Shown in pieces: positions 8,125-18,402 of a stretch of DNA of 40,185 bases. The DNA comes from a virus. The position numbers and the translations under genes are program-made. Position 1 is the stretch's first letter; each line of letters begins with the position of its first letter. The notes beneath the pieces were generated by a model. That model had not been told where the DNA came from. It worked only from the letters and a program-made list of their open reading frames with translations, and made no database searches. Location: positions 1 through 40,185 of IMG/VR virus record IMGVR_UViG_3300020411_004483; one strand, written 5' to 3'.

Positions 8125-10179
8125 TCAGTCTTCTTGAGAATTGGTATATACAAAAACTCCTATTCGTCCAATTTCTAGGGTCTTTAAAAAAAGCTGATAA
8201 ACATCATATGATCTTTTTGTCACATCATTTACAGCATCAGCTATTGTTCTTCTTTCAAAACTATCAAAAAACCCGTCCGGAAACTCTTTCCTCATATTGT
8301 CAAACTGAGTTGGAGACAGCAAGGATAGCAATAAGGTTTCTGGCATTGTAAATAAGGCAGTAACGATAGCTAAGATATCCAAAGCTCCAACTCCCTTGGT
8401 AAAGCCTATTTTTGAAGCAACATCTCTTCTTATCTCATCTCCTGTTTTTGCAGCTGCTCGTTGATTCTCTTCGTCAATCTCCTCTCTTCTTGACCCGATA
8501 AACTGTCTAGGAAGAGATAATATAGACAAAACCGAACTCATAAGGTGTCCACTCTTAACGCCCGAATTCCTTTGAGTGTTACTTTGCAAATCAAGTGCTG
8601 CCGGCGTTGAGTTGTCTCCAAAAAGCATCATAAGAGAGTCCTCTATTGCTAATTCAAGATCTAAAGTCATCTCCTCTATGCTTGCAGTTGCTTGGGCAAC
8701 TGCAGAGCTTCCCCCGGGCCTTGTGACTCCCCCTGTGCTATTGTCTGAGGCCTGGCTTCTATTTTCATCTGGGATAAGTCCCGTATTTCTTTGAACTCTT
8801 GCCATTTCTTCTATATCATCTCTCATGGCGGTGGCAAAAGCAACAACAGATAGTGACAATCGCGTTACTACCAAAGCCTCTAGGAGGCCCATGCTATCAA
8901 CTATATCTTCAAATGTAAACTCAGCTTCTTTATTAGAAACAGATGTTGAGAGTGGTGGAGCTAAATTTTCAGCGGTAGGCATATACGTACTGGTTCCGCT
9001 TGTTTTATCCAGCCTGATTCTTATAATAGACTCTAACAGAGAAGACTTTAAGGGCCTTCCGTTTACAGTTCTCATAGAGCTTGGCAAAAATGGTTCTGCA
9101 ACAATCTTTCCAGGCTCATTTATGCAGCCAGAAATTCTTCCATCTTGAACTGGCGGATACAGCAGATAAGAGTATCTATAGAAATTTGAATTATCAGACA
9201 AGGTTTGTACCGATGGCAGAGCTTGTCTTAAAACAAGCTCATTCCAAAGGCCCCTGAAAAATGCCTCGCCTTCCTCTCCAGGGCTCGCAACAGCCATTCC
9301 TTGTAATGTTACGCGAAGCATCTCATTAGTCTCTAATCCAGCTACAGCTGTGGTAAATATATAATAGATTGAATCTTCACCAAGCAAACCCTCATCTCCA
9401 AATGCTTCTTCCGAGCCATACCTTCCGGTTAGTACATTTAGGATAATCTCAGGATATATACCAAGAGCAGACTGTGATTCTGAAACATGTTGATTTCCAG
9501 TTAAAATTCCAACTAATTGATCTACAGCTTGTTGTACTTGAAAATCAGATTTATCTTGAGACAGCACTATAAAAGAAAATAATTCCGCCATATTAACCAT
9601 GGCTTCCCGACTTGAATAGCCTGTGTTTACAAGAGAATTCAAGCAGGTGTCGATCTGGGACGCCATATCAAAGGCTTTATTCCCTGCTACAAACTCTCTA
9701 GAGCCAGGGTCTAATTGTCTTTTGTCCAATATGCTTTCATATCTGCTATATACATAAGATTGATCTTCAATCAGCTCTCCTTGTATGCTTATGTAGCTAA
9801 GATAATCAGAGGCGCTTATATCAGATGTAGATGGCATTCCAAGCATTCTCATGAAGGTATTCTCATAAGACTCCATGAGAGCCTCCTCTCCGGCAATCTG
9901 CTGCATACTGGTGATGTTTCCAGATAGATCAACTGACTCTTGAGCCAGCTCAAAAGGTATGTATGAGGATCTCATATTTGCAACTTCTGAAAATAAATCT
10001 TCAAACTTTTTAACTACAGTCTTTACCTTTGTTGCAAAGTTTTCAACACTCGCTGCAGACAAAGATCCTGTTCCACCATCTTGAACTCCATATGTTGTTT
10101 CAAGAGCGGCAAGAGCCTGAGATAAAGAATCTTTTAGGCCGCTTTTGCCATATTCACCCAAGACTTCTTGTATACTCAT
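8125..10179 (-). CDS. Unrecognised 684-aa virion/baseplate protein
   Basis: I do not recognise this family. The 684-aa product looks mainly alpha-helical, with a Ser/Gly/Thr-rich linker near residues 465-495 and a helix-rich C-terminal third. A hydrophobic patch (LDILAIVTALFTMPETLLLS) lies near residues 605-630 and could be a buried or membrane-contacting helix pair; no signal peptide is seen. It begins 2 nt after the stop of the 2712-aa gene with GGAGA as SD, so the two are likely co-translated, and an 80-nt AT-rich gap follows before the gp25-like gene. Its position inside the baseplate cluster suggests a structural or assembly role with the giant protein. Enzymatic function is not indicated. 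Confidence 0.75.
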   Translation of the reverse strand: MSIQEVLGEYGKSGLKDSLSQALAALETTYGVQDGGTGSLSAASVENFATKVKTVVKKFEDLFSEVANMRSSYIPFELAQESVDLSGNITSMQQIAGEEALMESYENTFMRMLGMPSTSDISASDYLSYISIQGELIEDQSYVYSRYESILDKRQLDPGSREFVAGNKAFDMASQIDTCLNSLVNTGYSSREAMVNMAELFSFIVLSQDKSDFQVQQAVDQLVGILTGNQHVSESQSALGIYPEIILNVLTGRYGSEEAFGDEGLLGEDSIYYIFTTAVAGLETNEMLRVTLQGMAVASPGEEGEAFFRGLWNELVLRQALPSVQTLSDNSNFYRYSYLLYPPVQDGRISGCINEPGKIVAEPFLPSSMRTVNGRPLKSSLLESIIRIRLDKTSGTSTYMPTAENLAPPLSTSVSNKEAEFTFEDIVDSMGLLEALVVTRLSLSVVAFATAMRDDIEEMARVQRNTGLIPDENRSQASDNSTGGVTRPGGSSAVAQATASIEEMTLDLELAIEDSLMMLFGDNSTPAALDLQSNTQRNSGVKSGHLMSSVLSILSLPRQFIGSRREEIDEENQRAAAKTGDEIRRDVASKIGFTKGVGALDILAIVTALFTMPETLLLSLLSPTQFDNMRKEFPDGFFDSFERRTIADAVNDVTKRSYDVYQLFLKTLEIGRIGVFVYTNSQED

Positions 10180-10181
10180 TT

Positions 10182-13100
10182 TTAATTCTCCAGCTTAGTT
10201 CCGAAGGTTTGAGGTCCAGGCTTAGCAGACTTGGCGCTAAGATCCCTGTCGTCATCTCCATACTTATCGCCAGCTCCACTTGTTTTCGTAAACAGGATTG
10301 TCAAAAGCCTATCTACCTTCATTAATGCTCCTGGTGCGAAAATTTCTTGACCATCCTCATCGACAGAAACTGCATCATCAATACAATCTACTGCCGAGGG
10401 GTCTAACTGTAATTCGCTATCTTGAATTCCTCTCTCTGTAACCGCTTGAATCACCACTCCACAAACCTCCGCTCTTATAACTACCTTTCCTGGTGTCTCT
10501 GTATATATAGCGGCAGTATAAGTAGTTCCGTCTTTTACAATAAGGTCTTCTTCTCCATCATTAACCGGAACAAGGGTTGCTCCAGTTTCAGTCTCATCTA
10601 CAACAAAGCTTATTTTTATCTTGTCCGTAAGATCTAATGCCTCTGACATTTCATCATCATAAGAGTCTCTTGGTATAAGTGTGACAAATGCTTTTTTGGT
10701 AGACTCTAAGGTTAAAAGATCTCCAATTCCAGATGCATACTCCATAGCTCCTGTTACCATCGGAAGGCCATCCAGGTCTGTATCCCAATTTTCAGTTATT
10801 TGAGCCAGCTCTTTTAGATCTGCCTGCTCTGGGTTTACAAAGTTTGGAAGATCTGTATCATCCTCATCGTCATTTAAGTAAAAGCTTGTATTTAACGGAT
10901 TCAAAGTATATTCACAAGAGTTATCTATAGCATCATTAATACACTCTACAAGCGTATCATACTCGCCTTTTATAGATGAACTAAAGTGTCCATCCGGCTC
11001 TATTAGGTCATCTACTATTGGCACTTTGGACCAAACTTCGCCATTTTCAAGGTGGTGTCTAACCATTGGTATGACACCAAGAGGAACGCCCGTTTCTGGG
11101 TGCGGCTCTTCATTCTTGAAGTAGTCTAAAAATGCCTTGAGACAGTCTTCTACCGGAGTTATGACTTCGGCTCCATAATCGCGATCTTCATCAAAGCCCG
11201 GTAGATCCATAAGCATCTCTGCTGGCATTGAAGCTCCGCAAGCAGCCGCAATATCATCGGCAACCTGCCTCATGTCAACTATATAAAACCTTGGAAAGTC
11301 AAAGACTTTTACATTATCTATTGCTTCTCCGATATCATTTCCTTCTTTCTTGTTTCCATGGGAAAAATCATATGCAAATCCAAGCTCTGGATGTGGCAAA
11401 TCTGTAAACTTATCGCTGTAATAGGCGCCTTTCCAGTCTTTACCGTCGTCAGTATCAGCCTCACCGGTAACATTAACTACAGTTCCTGAGCCCGCCCAAT
11501 CATCTCCAGAGTAGGGGGTCCATTCCGCACCAATTCCGTATGTTTGCGTCTTGCCATTCGTAACATATACGGGCACATCGGCTGGGGACACCGTTGTGCC
11601 GTCAGTCTTTTCAACTTGCTTCCCATCCAGCTGGCCAAGAATATATAATGCATTCGCTTGAGCTTGAATTATCTTTTCCCCACTAGTTATACCGTCACTA
11701 CTTATTCTGCTATGACGACCTTTTTCGCTGATCGCAATAAAATCTCTATAAACTTGCTTGTCTTCTCTTCCAAACTTTTTCTTTGGTGCAGAAGGATGAT
11801 TTATCATTTTTACATTTATAGATTCAATACTGTTTCCATTCATTTTTATTCCGCCTTCTGCGCCATCTGGCTCGACAAAATATACATTAAATGAATCATC
11901 AACCAGTGCTATCATTGGGATGTTTCCAAATGTCTTGGTGACGGTTACTGGCTCAAACTCTGCATCTAGTGTTGTCTCATTTATTCCGGGCTGATTAAGA
12001 TCTATGGTTACCGTCAATGGCTTTGGCTGGTATCCGCCGCCTTTTGCTTCCAAGAAACCTGTTGCTCCATCTATAGGACTGATAAAATCCTTGCTAGCGC
12101 CGGTATCATCTACAATCAAGTTTCCTGAATCTTCCGTCAAAAACATTGGTGGAGAATCAAGAGTTTGTATTTCATCTACGAGCTTCTTTCTAAAAAACAA
12201 TGGGAATATCAAAATCTTCCACCACCAGGCTATATCACTTGACTCTGCCTTTTCATTAAATTCAAATCTAACAATCCTAGGATCTGGGCCGGTGAATATA
12301 GAAAAGGCCTTCGTGCTTCTTGTGAATGACAGGCCAAATGTTGCATCAAAACGATTGCCAGTACCGCCAATATAGTCTCCGTTTACATAATTATCGCTAT
12401 CGCCACTGTCATCAGCTATAAATCTCAATCCAGGGTAGTCGATGCGCTCCATGGTTCCCGCCCCAGTTGTATCTCCGGCAAAGAATCCTCCATCTTGAAC
12501 CGTTTTAAGCTCTCCCGTCGTATTGTCTCTAAGCCCAGGCAGGTCGGCGCCTGGTGTTCCAGGCTCTGAGACCCTAGCTCCACCACTATCCTTGGCTCTA
12601 ACTATAAAATCGCCTTCAGCCAACAGCTTGTTGCATATATCGCTTGAAGACTTGCAGTCCATATCATCTTTATTATCACGCTTGTCCGGAGGAGAGTTTC
12701 CTGTAGACTTTGTTACACTAACTGGAAGTCTCGTATATGACTGGGCCAACGGAAGCAGTGCATCTGGCTCTATTCTTCCAAAGGGAGCTACCTTTCCAAC
12801 GATAAGTCCTGCAAGCATTGAGGCATCTATACAATTTTCTTCATCTGCATCATGACCGACCTTACATGGGAAGGCAAACAATAGCTGTAAAAGCTCAAGG
12901 AATAATGCCAGAATGGTTAAAATAGGCTCTAGAACCTCAAGGTCAGCCTCAAGGCTAAATAGATGTTCGTTTATCGCCTCTTCAAGAGCAACAATGGATG
13001 GGTAGTTCTTCTGATCTATTGCGGTTGACATAGCTGAAGATATTTCATTAATTGCAGTGATAATACTCAGTATTTTTGTTATAACGCAAAGGAGAAGCTC

Positions 13101-16100
13101 AAGGATATGAAGAAGAAGCGCAAGACACATCGCCGGAACAGAAAGTGGTGGCAACAATAGTATCAGGTCATATAGACATAAGAACAGCCTAATTATGGCA
13201 AAAGCAAGTCTTATCGGATGAAGAAGTGCACATATAACATCTATAATACAGAATATTATTTTTATTGGAATTAGAAGAACTTTAAAGTTTCTAAGCTGCA
13301 AAGACAGCTCTGCAGTTAGATGGAATGAAAAATCACAGAAACTTTGAATAAACTCTTTGGCGACATTAGCCTTGTCAAGCCTAACAGACGTGAACTTGAG
13401 AAAGAATTTTTCAATCTTCTCTTTTATATCACTTCCGGCTCCAGATTTACTCCTATTTCCACCAAACAATTGCTTGGCCCAGTTGTCATCTATATTAACA
13501 GCCTCATTTGCACCAACCGTTCGTCCCAGGCGCATTCTATTTTCATTTGTATTTGAAATAGCAATTTTTGTACATGGACTTGATCCAAATGCTGGAATCA
13601 TGGATAGGTTTGGAATTGTTATGTCAAAGTCCAAGAAAATTCCAGAAGAAGATGAATTATATCTGGACTCAACTCGCTTTCCTGCTACCTCAAACTTTGT
13701 ATCTAAAGTTGTGCCTATAGTCTTAAGTGTAAGTCTATCATCAGTTGTTATTTCAAGCTTACCAAACCTAAGGCCGTTGCTCCCTCCGGTTCTTGTATAC
13801 CAGTCGTCAGCGCCTTCTTTCTTTACAGCTACAATTTCAGGAACATTGAATTTTATTGCTGCATTTTGAGTGATTTTAGTTGTTAATGTTAATTGCCACT
13901 CAGTGTCATCTGAATTTGCCCTATAAGTTCCCGGAACAAGGTCTGCCTGATCTTTTAGATAAATATATTTTAAGTTTACCTTTGTAAAATCACTAGGCCT
14001 TGATGATAAAGCGTCTAATGCATCTGAGGCGGCATCTAACATATTCTGAACAATACTTGAAAGCTCATCTACTAAGGCAAGCAGGCTGTTTGCAAGATCA
14101 TTAACTGCTGCAACAGCCGCCTCTGCGGCATCTGCGGCGGCATTAAGATCTGCGACAAAGTCATCAACAGCCTGTGCTGCATCGGCAAGCCAGCCCCCGC
14201 CACCTGAGTCGGAGTCTCCTCCTCCTCCTGAGCTTAGAGCTATCTCTAACGCTTCAGCTGATGCCTCTTCGCCCGACATAGCCTCGGTAAGAGAATTAGA
14301 TGCATTTTCAAATTCTTCTTGCGGCCCCCCTGCATTCCAAGCATCAAGAGCCGCCTGTGCCTCTGCAGACAGCTCCATGCCACCCTCTACCGCATTATTC
14401 ATTGCTGCAGCAACATCATTCAATTCATTAATTGCATTTGTACCCTGACTTATTAACTCCGCAGGAGAAAACCTAGGCTCTACCATTCCTGTCGTAGATA
14501 CATCTATTATCTCCTCTTTTAAAAATCCTGTATCAGGATCTACAAGAGCGTCTGACAGATTTACTGCCCTAGTCACTTCTGCTGTATCCCCAGGAACCTT
14601 GGCCCCCAACACCAGCTTTGTAGATGGCATTATTTTTACAGGACTACCAAAACTGAGATAGCTCTTCGTATCCGTTGCGTCGGTACCTGGAATGTAACTA
14701 GAAGACGTGCTTATAGTCGGCATGTATGAGAAGAATGGAGATGGGTTTATGTCAAATATAGATGTTGACATATCTATGCCACCGGTTGTGGACCCATCCT
14801 CATTTACCATCTGAGTTATTTGCTTATCGCCACCTTTACAGTTCAATACAACGCTATCTTCTGTTGATAAAAATGGTGTACCATCTCCATCATCTTTTAC
14901 ATCCTCTGAGTCAAAGTAAACCGTTGTTCGAGTCCAAAGTGTAGAGTCATAAGATGTTTTAAAGCGTTTGTCATTCTTTTGAATCGTTATATCGGTCCAG
15001 CCCTCATCCTTTATCTCTGTAATATTCTTGAAGTTAGCAAGAATTTTATTGCCACCAATATATTTAAGCTTTCCAGCTCTATATTTCTTAAGTTTTTTTG
15101 TTCCAATATATACTTTATACCGCTTGCTTAGCCTTGGCTCCTTGGCCCCACTGAAAACTACAGCCAAGTGGTCTAAGGCATCTCCAGCGATAATTCTTTG
15201 CTCTGCAGATGAGTCATCTTTTGCAAGCTTTCTTTTTAATCCTGGCCTCAAATACTTCTTTATGGAATCTAAGTCATCACCACCAATTGTGGTTGCAGCC
15301 CTTGCATCGCCGCTTGAGGATGGAAGAGCGGCGACAAGCCCCAATACATGCGGTGGCTTCGAAAATGGCTGTGAAACTACTTGCTCTCCCCTTGAGACGG
15401 TTCTTGTCTGGCCTCCCATTGGTATTACGCCATAGTTTTGACCTTCAGCCAAGGCCTGGTCTTCTCCAGACCATTTAAAGTTTGTTATAATTATACAAGC
15501 AGACGCCTCTCCTGCGGCAGAAACAACCTCGGTTAATCTACTCAGGTTTTTTCCTGCCCCAACAGATCCGGGGAACTTTAAGGAGGCTTTTCTTTTTGTT
15601 ATAGAAGAAAAGTCTGACTGTCCAAATTCATACTCAAGGGCCATTGGAACCAAAAGGTTTGCCGTATCTCCTGAGTCATTAATCTTAACACTACCTGCGC
15701 TTCTAACTTCGTCTGTCCCTACAAAGCAAAAATCTTTAAGAATAGACTCTGCTTTTCCGGCACCATCATCTACAAGTGCTATATATGCATATAAAACATT
15801 ATTTTCTTGAAAGATTCCCTTATTTCTTGTCTTTATAATTAAATTAGAACTTGTGCCGTCCATAAGGACAGGCAAAGAGTGGAGTCCTTTTCCAAATTTT
15901 GGAACCTTAAAATTAAAAGGCTTCTTTATTATTACTTCAGCATCTGGGGGAGGCGGAAGTTCAGGTCCGGTTGTGCCCGGGCTTGCTATATAAAATGGCT
16001 TCAAAGGTGAAACATCGCCATTAGACGCCTCTAGTCCCATGTAAAAAGTACCAACGTTCCTAGATACGGCATCCCAAGTTGCGGTTGATCTAATGGTTAA

Positions 16101-18320
16101 AGATTGAGTGCTTTGGTTCATAAAATAAACAGACTGACCGTCGAGTTCGCTTCCATCTTGAAATGATGTCACCAAATCTAAGCCAAGCTCATCGCTATAA
16201 ATATTTACAGATACAACATCCATACCCCCTGTAAGCGTTAGCTTTGTATCAATGGTTGTTGATATGTCAATGACCTCATTGTGGTCATTAAAACCACTTG
16301 GCTTAATAGGACTTTGATCAGAAAATAGGCTGCGGCTTGGATACAGAGTTAGGTTTGTCCCCGGAATTCTTGCAAATTGTCCCAATTCATCAACAACATA
16401 TACCGCAAATTCAACAGATCTTGTATTATTATATAACTCTCTTCCACCTTTCTTAAATAGATCTGATAACTTTTCAGTTGAAAATTGCCAAACAGTAGGG
16501 TCTTCATCATTCTGACCAACGCCATCTACCTCAGACCATATGGCCGGTATCTGCCCGTCTACGTCCACCATAATATTTGGAGTAACAGATGCCAACACCT
16601 CAGATGCAGCAGTTGTATTGGGCTGATGAAAGAGCATATCATTAGCAGCGCTAGCCTCATCTCCATCTCTATATCCAATAAGAATTTCCGGCCGATTTAT
16701 CTCGCCATATAGTGCCGCTTGTTTTTTGATGCCGACCTTCGATAGCTTTACCTGGCCTGGAAAGCCAAGATTTTTAATAGGAATACCTCCAGCAGCGAAG
16801 CCAGGAATAATCATGCCGAGCTCAGCTCCAGAAGAGAAAGTAAGACCATTCACTACGTCAGATGAAAAAACACCGTTATTGGATGATGTTCCAAATAAAG
16901 GATCCTTGATCTGATCCTGCATGTAATCTATCCACTTGTCAAAAACATCTTCTACCCCTTCTTTTATAGCGGCATTTGAAACATCTACAATCCCAGCTTT
17001 CCCCTCGTCGGCAGGGTCCATAAAACATTTAGTCAAAAGAGGAGCTGTAAACAGCTCTATGCCATCGGATACTTCGTCAAAAGGCTTAGCTTTTATCTTA
17101 TTTTTTGATTCAAAAATTGGAGATAAAAAATATCTATAAGTGACCCCTTGTTTTAGCCCATCTTTAGTGAGAGTAATTTGCTCATCTTCAAAACCCTCAC
17201 CTGAAGAGTTTTTTACCAAATCATTATCTACCATCTCTGGGCACGGCGGGGGAAGATAATTAACTGCTTTTGCAGAATACTCAAGACCGTTCAATAATTC
17301 GAATGCAAGAGTTATAGTCTCTTCGTCTGCCGGGTTATCTTCCTGAGTAATATTATAAATGTTATCAGAAAAACCAGAACTATCCCTTCCAGATAGGTCC
17401 GGCATTTTAACATAAATAGTGTTACCAAGAGCTGTATAAAAGCCTATATCATTAACAACCCTGCCTCCGATTATAACGTCTTCATCAAGTCTAAATATAG
17501 GACAGATTTCCATTAAAAGCTTTGGAATAAGAGTATCTGCCGTAACTCCAGAGCCGGCCTTTGCCTCATCTAATGTTCCAGTTTCTGGATCAAGAACAAT
17601 CTTGTTTAACAATGACTCAAAAGTTTCTCCAGATAACCCTACATAGTTTTTCAGACCCGACTCTTCCGAATCTTTGTTTACAATTACTTCAAAAATCTTT
17701 TTTATAACATTTATAGGTATAAACTTAAAGTTACCCATAAGCCTAAGGCCAGAATATCTTTGATTATTCTCAAGCCCGGGATCTAATTGTGCCTGTAGAT
17801 CATCATGTGTTGCAATGGCTCCATCTCCAGAGACATAAGACGACATAAGCAGAGTAGGAACTCCTGCTCCATGATATTGGTCCAAAATAGACGGCATTGA
17901 AATAAGACATTTGTTTATCCTGTTTCTTGCCCCAATCAAATCACTTACGCTGGCAAACTCTTCGCTTCCTACTCCTGGAACCTTATTTTTTATATAGGTT
18001 TTTAATTTATTTATTTCTTTGTCATAAGTGCCAGAAAGGTTTGCATTCTCAGGGGCCTCTGAGTTTCCTGGCAGCGTATTTATGCTTGCGCTAGAAGGAA
18101 GAGCCAGCTTTACAATTGCCCCGCCAGACAGAGGTATTACCCCTGCAGTATCACTTGATTCCATTGGAAACAATACCTTTACCTCATCTACATCAATTGA
18201 CCTTGATGTATCAGAACTGGTAGATTCTCCGGGGAAGCAATTAACTTGAATTGTTGAGAATTCTTCTCTAGTTTTTATTGCACCAACTGCAAGTGGCAAT
18301 ATTTGTGATTTAAAACCCAT
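10182..18320 (-). CDS. Giant 2712-aa baseplate-cluster protein with hydrophobic membrane-like core
   Basis: A single uninterrupted frame encodes 2712 residues. I do not recognise the family. Visible parts: a beta-rich N-terminal half with FnIII/Ig-like stretches and a proline linker (LPPPPDAEV, about 785); an Ala-rich helical region (about 1283-1440) broken by a linker GGGGDSDSGGGG near 1365; a very hydrophobic run at about 1678-1757 long enough for three or four membrane helices, including FKVLLIPIKIIFCIIDVICA; one more at about 1795-1820 (ILTILALFLELLQLLFAF); a Trp-rich patch near 2030-2045 (IAWWWKILIFPLFF); and an acidic C-terminal third with several Cys. It lies between spike and gp25, 82 nt after the spike gene, with AAAGG as SD. 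A virion tail role is inferred from position. Membrane insertion during infection is my hypothesis; buried helices in a large assembly are the main alternative. Confidence 0.85.
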   Translation of the reverse strand: MGFKSQILPLAVGAIKTREEFSTIQVNCFPGESTSSDTSRSIDVDEVKVLFPMESSDTAGVIPLSGGAIVKLALPSSASINTLPGNSEAPENANLSGTYDKEINKLKTYIKNKVPGVGSEEFASVSDLIGARNRINKCLISMPSILDQYHGAGVPTLLMSSYVSGDGAIATHDDLQAQLDPGLENNQRYSGLRLMGNFKFIPINVIKKIFEVIVNKDSEESGLKNYVGLSGETFESLLNKIVLDPETGTLDEAKAGSGVTADTLIPKLLMEICPIFRLDEDVIIGGRVVNDIGFYTALGNTIYVKMPDLSGRDSSGFSDNIYNITQEDNPADEETITLAFELLNGLEYSAKAVNYLPPPCPEMVDNDLVKNSSGEGFEDEQITLTKDGLKQGVTYRYFLSPIFESKNKIKAKPFDEVSDGIELFTAPLLTKCFMDPADEGKAGIVDVSNAAIKEGVEDVFDKWIDYMQDQIKDPLFGTSSNNGVFSSDVVNGLTFSSGAELGMIIPGFAAGGIPIKNLGFPGQVKLSKVGIKKQAALYGEINRPEILIGYRDGDEASAANDMLFHQPNTTAASEVLASVTPNIMVDVDGQIPAIWSEVDGVGQNDEDPTVWQFSTEKLSDLFKKGGRELYNNTRSVEFAVYVVDELGQFARIPGTNLTLYPSRSLFSDQSPIKPSGFNDHNEVIDISTTIDTKLTLTGGMDVVSVNIYSDELGLDLVTSFQDGSELDGQSVYFMNQSTQSLTIRSTATWDAVSRNVGTFYMGLEASNGDVSPLKPFYIASPGTTGPELPPPPDAEVIIKKPFNFKVPKFGKGLHSLPVLMDGTSSNLIIKTRNKGIFQENNVLYAYIALVDDGAGKAESILKDFCFVGTDEVRSAGSVKINDSGDTANLLVPMALEYEFGQSDFSSITKRKASLKFPGSVGAGKNLSRLTEVVSAAGEASACIIITNFKWSGEDQALAEGQNYGVIPMGGQTRTVSRGEQVVSQPFSKPPHVLGLVAALPSSSGDARAATTIGGDDLDSIKKYLRPGLKRKLAKDDSSAEQRIIAGDALDHLAVVFSGAKEPRLSKRYKVYIGTKKLKKYRAGKLKYIGGNKILANFKNITEIKDEGWTDITIQKNDKRFKTSYDSTLWTRTTVYFDSEDVKDDGDGTPFLSTEDSVVLNCKGGDKQITQMVNEDGSTTGGIDMSTSIFDINPSPFFSYMPTISTSSSYIPGTDATDTKSYLSFGSPVKIMPSTKLVLGAKVPGDTAEVTRAVNLSDALVDPDTGFLKEEIIDVSTTGMVEPRFSPAELISQGTNAINELNDVAAAMNNAVEGGMELSAEAQAALDAWNAGGPQEEFENASNSLTEAMSGEEASAEALEIALSSGGGGDSDSGGGGWLADAAQAVDDFVADLNAAADAAEAAVAAVNDLANSLLALVDELSSIVQNMLDAASDALDALSSRPSDFTKVNLKYIYLKDQADLVPGTYRANSDDTEWQLTLTTKITQNAAIKFNVPEIVAVKKEGADDWYTRTGGSNGLRFGKLEITTDDRLTLKTIGTTLDTKFEVAGKRVESRYNSSSSGIFLDFDITIPNLSMIPAFGSSPCTKIAISNTNENRMRLGRTVGANEAVNIDDNWAKQLFGGNRSKSGAGSDIKEKIEKFFLKFTSVRLDKANVAKEFIQSFCDFSFHLTAELSLQLRNFKVLLIPIKIIFCIIDVICALLHPIRLAFAIIRLFLCLYDLILLLPPLSVPAMCLALLLHILELLLCVITKILSIITAINEISSAMSTAIDQKNYPSIVALEEAINEHLFSLEADLEVLEPILTILALFLELLQLLFAFPCKVGHDADEENCIDASMLAGLIVGKVAPFGRIEPDALLPLAQSYTRLPVSVTKSTGNSPPDKRDNKDDMDCKSSSDICNKLLAEGDFIVRAKDSGGARVSEPGTPGADLPGLRDNTTGELKTVQDGGFFAGDTTGAGTMERIDYPGLRFIADDSGDSDNYVNGDYIGGTGNRFDATFGLSFTRSTKAFSIFTGPDPRIVRFEFNEKAESSDIAWWWKILIFPLFFRKKLVDEIQTLDSPPMFLTEDSGNLIVDDTGASKDFISPIDGATGFLEAKGGGYQPKPLTVTIDLNQPGINETTLDAEFEPVTVTKTFGNIPMIALVDDSFNVYFVEPDGAEGGIKMNGNSIESINVKMINHPSAPKKKFGREDKQVYRDFIAISEKGRHSRISSDGITSGEKIIQAQANALYILGQLDGKQVEKTDGTTVSPADVPVYVTNGKTQTYGIGAEWTPYSGDDWAGSGTVVNVTGEADTDDGKDWKGAYYSDKFTDLPHPELGFAYDFSHGNKKEGNDIGEAIDNVKVFDFPRFYIVDMRQVADDIAAACGASMPAEMLMDLPGFDEDRDYGAEVITPVEDCLKAFLDYFKNEEPHPETGVPLGVIPMVRHHLENGEVWSKVPIVDDLIEPDGHFSSSIKGEYDTLVECINDAIDNSCEYTLNPLNTSFYLNDDEDDTDLPNFVNPEQADLKELAQITENWDTDLDGLPMVTGAMEYASGIGDLLTLESTKKAFVTLIPRDSYDDEMSEALDLTDKIKISFVVDETETGATLVPVNDGEEDLIVKDGTTYTAAIYTETPGKVVIRAEVCGVVIQAVTERGIQDSELQLDPSAVDCIDDAVSVDEDGQEIFAPGALMKVDRLLTILFTKTSGAGDKYGDDDRDLSAKSAKPGPQTFGTKLEN

Positions 18321-18348
18321 ACTTAACCTTTTCTAACGAACTTTACTA

Positions 18349-18354
18349 ATAATA
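18349..18354 (-). promoter_or_regulatory. Candidate -10 element upstream of the giant gene
   Basis: In the 82-nt gap before the 2712-aa gene the minus strand reads AGTATTATTAG. TATTAT is one base from the sigma70 -10 consensus and would give a leader of about 22 nt containing the AAAGG ribosome site. The same octamer AGTATTAT occurs 31 nt before the chaperone gene. No good -35 box is visible, so this is weak. Confidence 0.22.
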
Positions 18355-18382
18355 CTTTAACTGCACAAAACTATTAAACATT

Positions 18383-18402
18383 AGTTGATTATTATTTCAA
18401 CT
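18383..18402 (-). terminator. Small hairpin directly after the spike stop codon
   Basis: Immediately after the TAG of the spike gene the minus strand reads AGTTGA, an 8-nt AT loop, then TCAACT: a perfect 6-bp stem. It is followed only by a broken T-rich stretch, and the stem has few GC pairs. It could be a weak terminator, a 3'-end stabiliser, or chance in AT-rich DNA. Confidence 0.25.

Noticed and set aside
13040-13290. Hydrophobic run in the giant gene as an embedded holin
   Set aside because: It lies in the middle of a continuous 2712-codon frame; I saw no convincing internal start with SD before it, and no lysis gene is nearby.
13357-13869. Plus-strand open frame of 170 codons and many smaller plus-strand frames
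   Set aside because: All lie inside recognisable or strongly coding minus-strand genes. They have low-complexity Ser/Leu/Pro composition, no convincing SD and no family resemblance; they are shadows.
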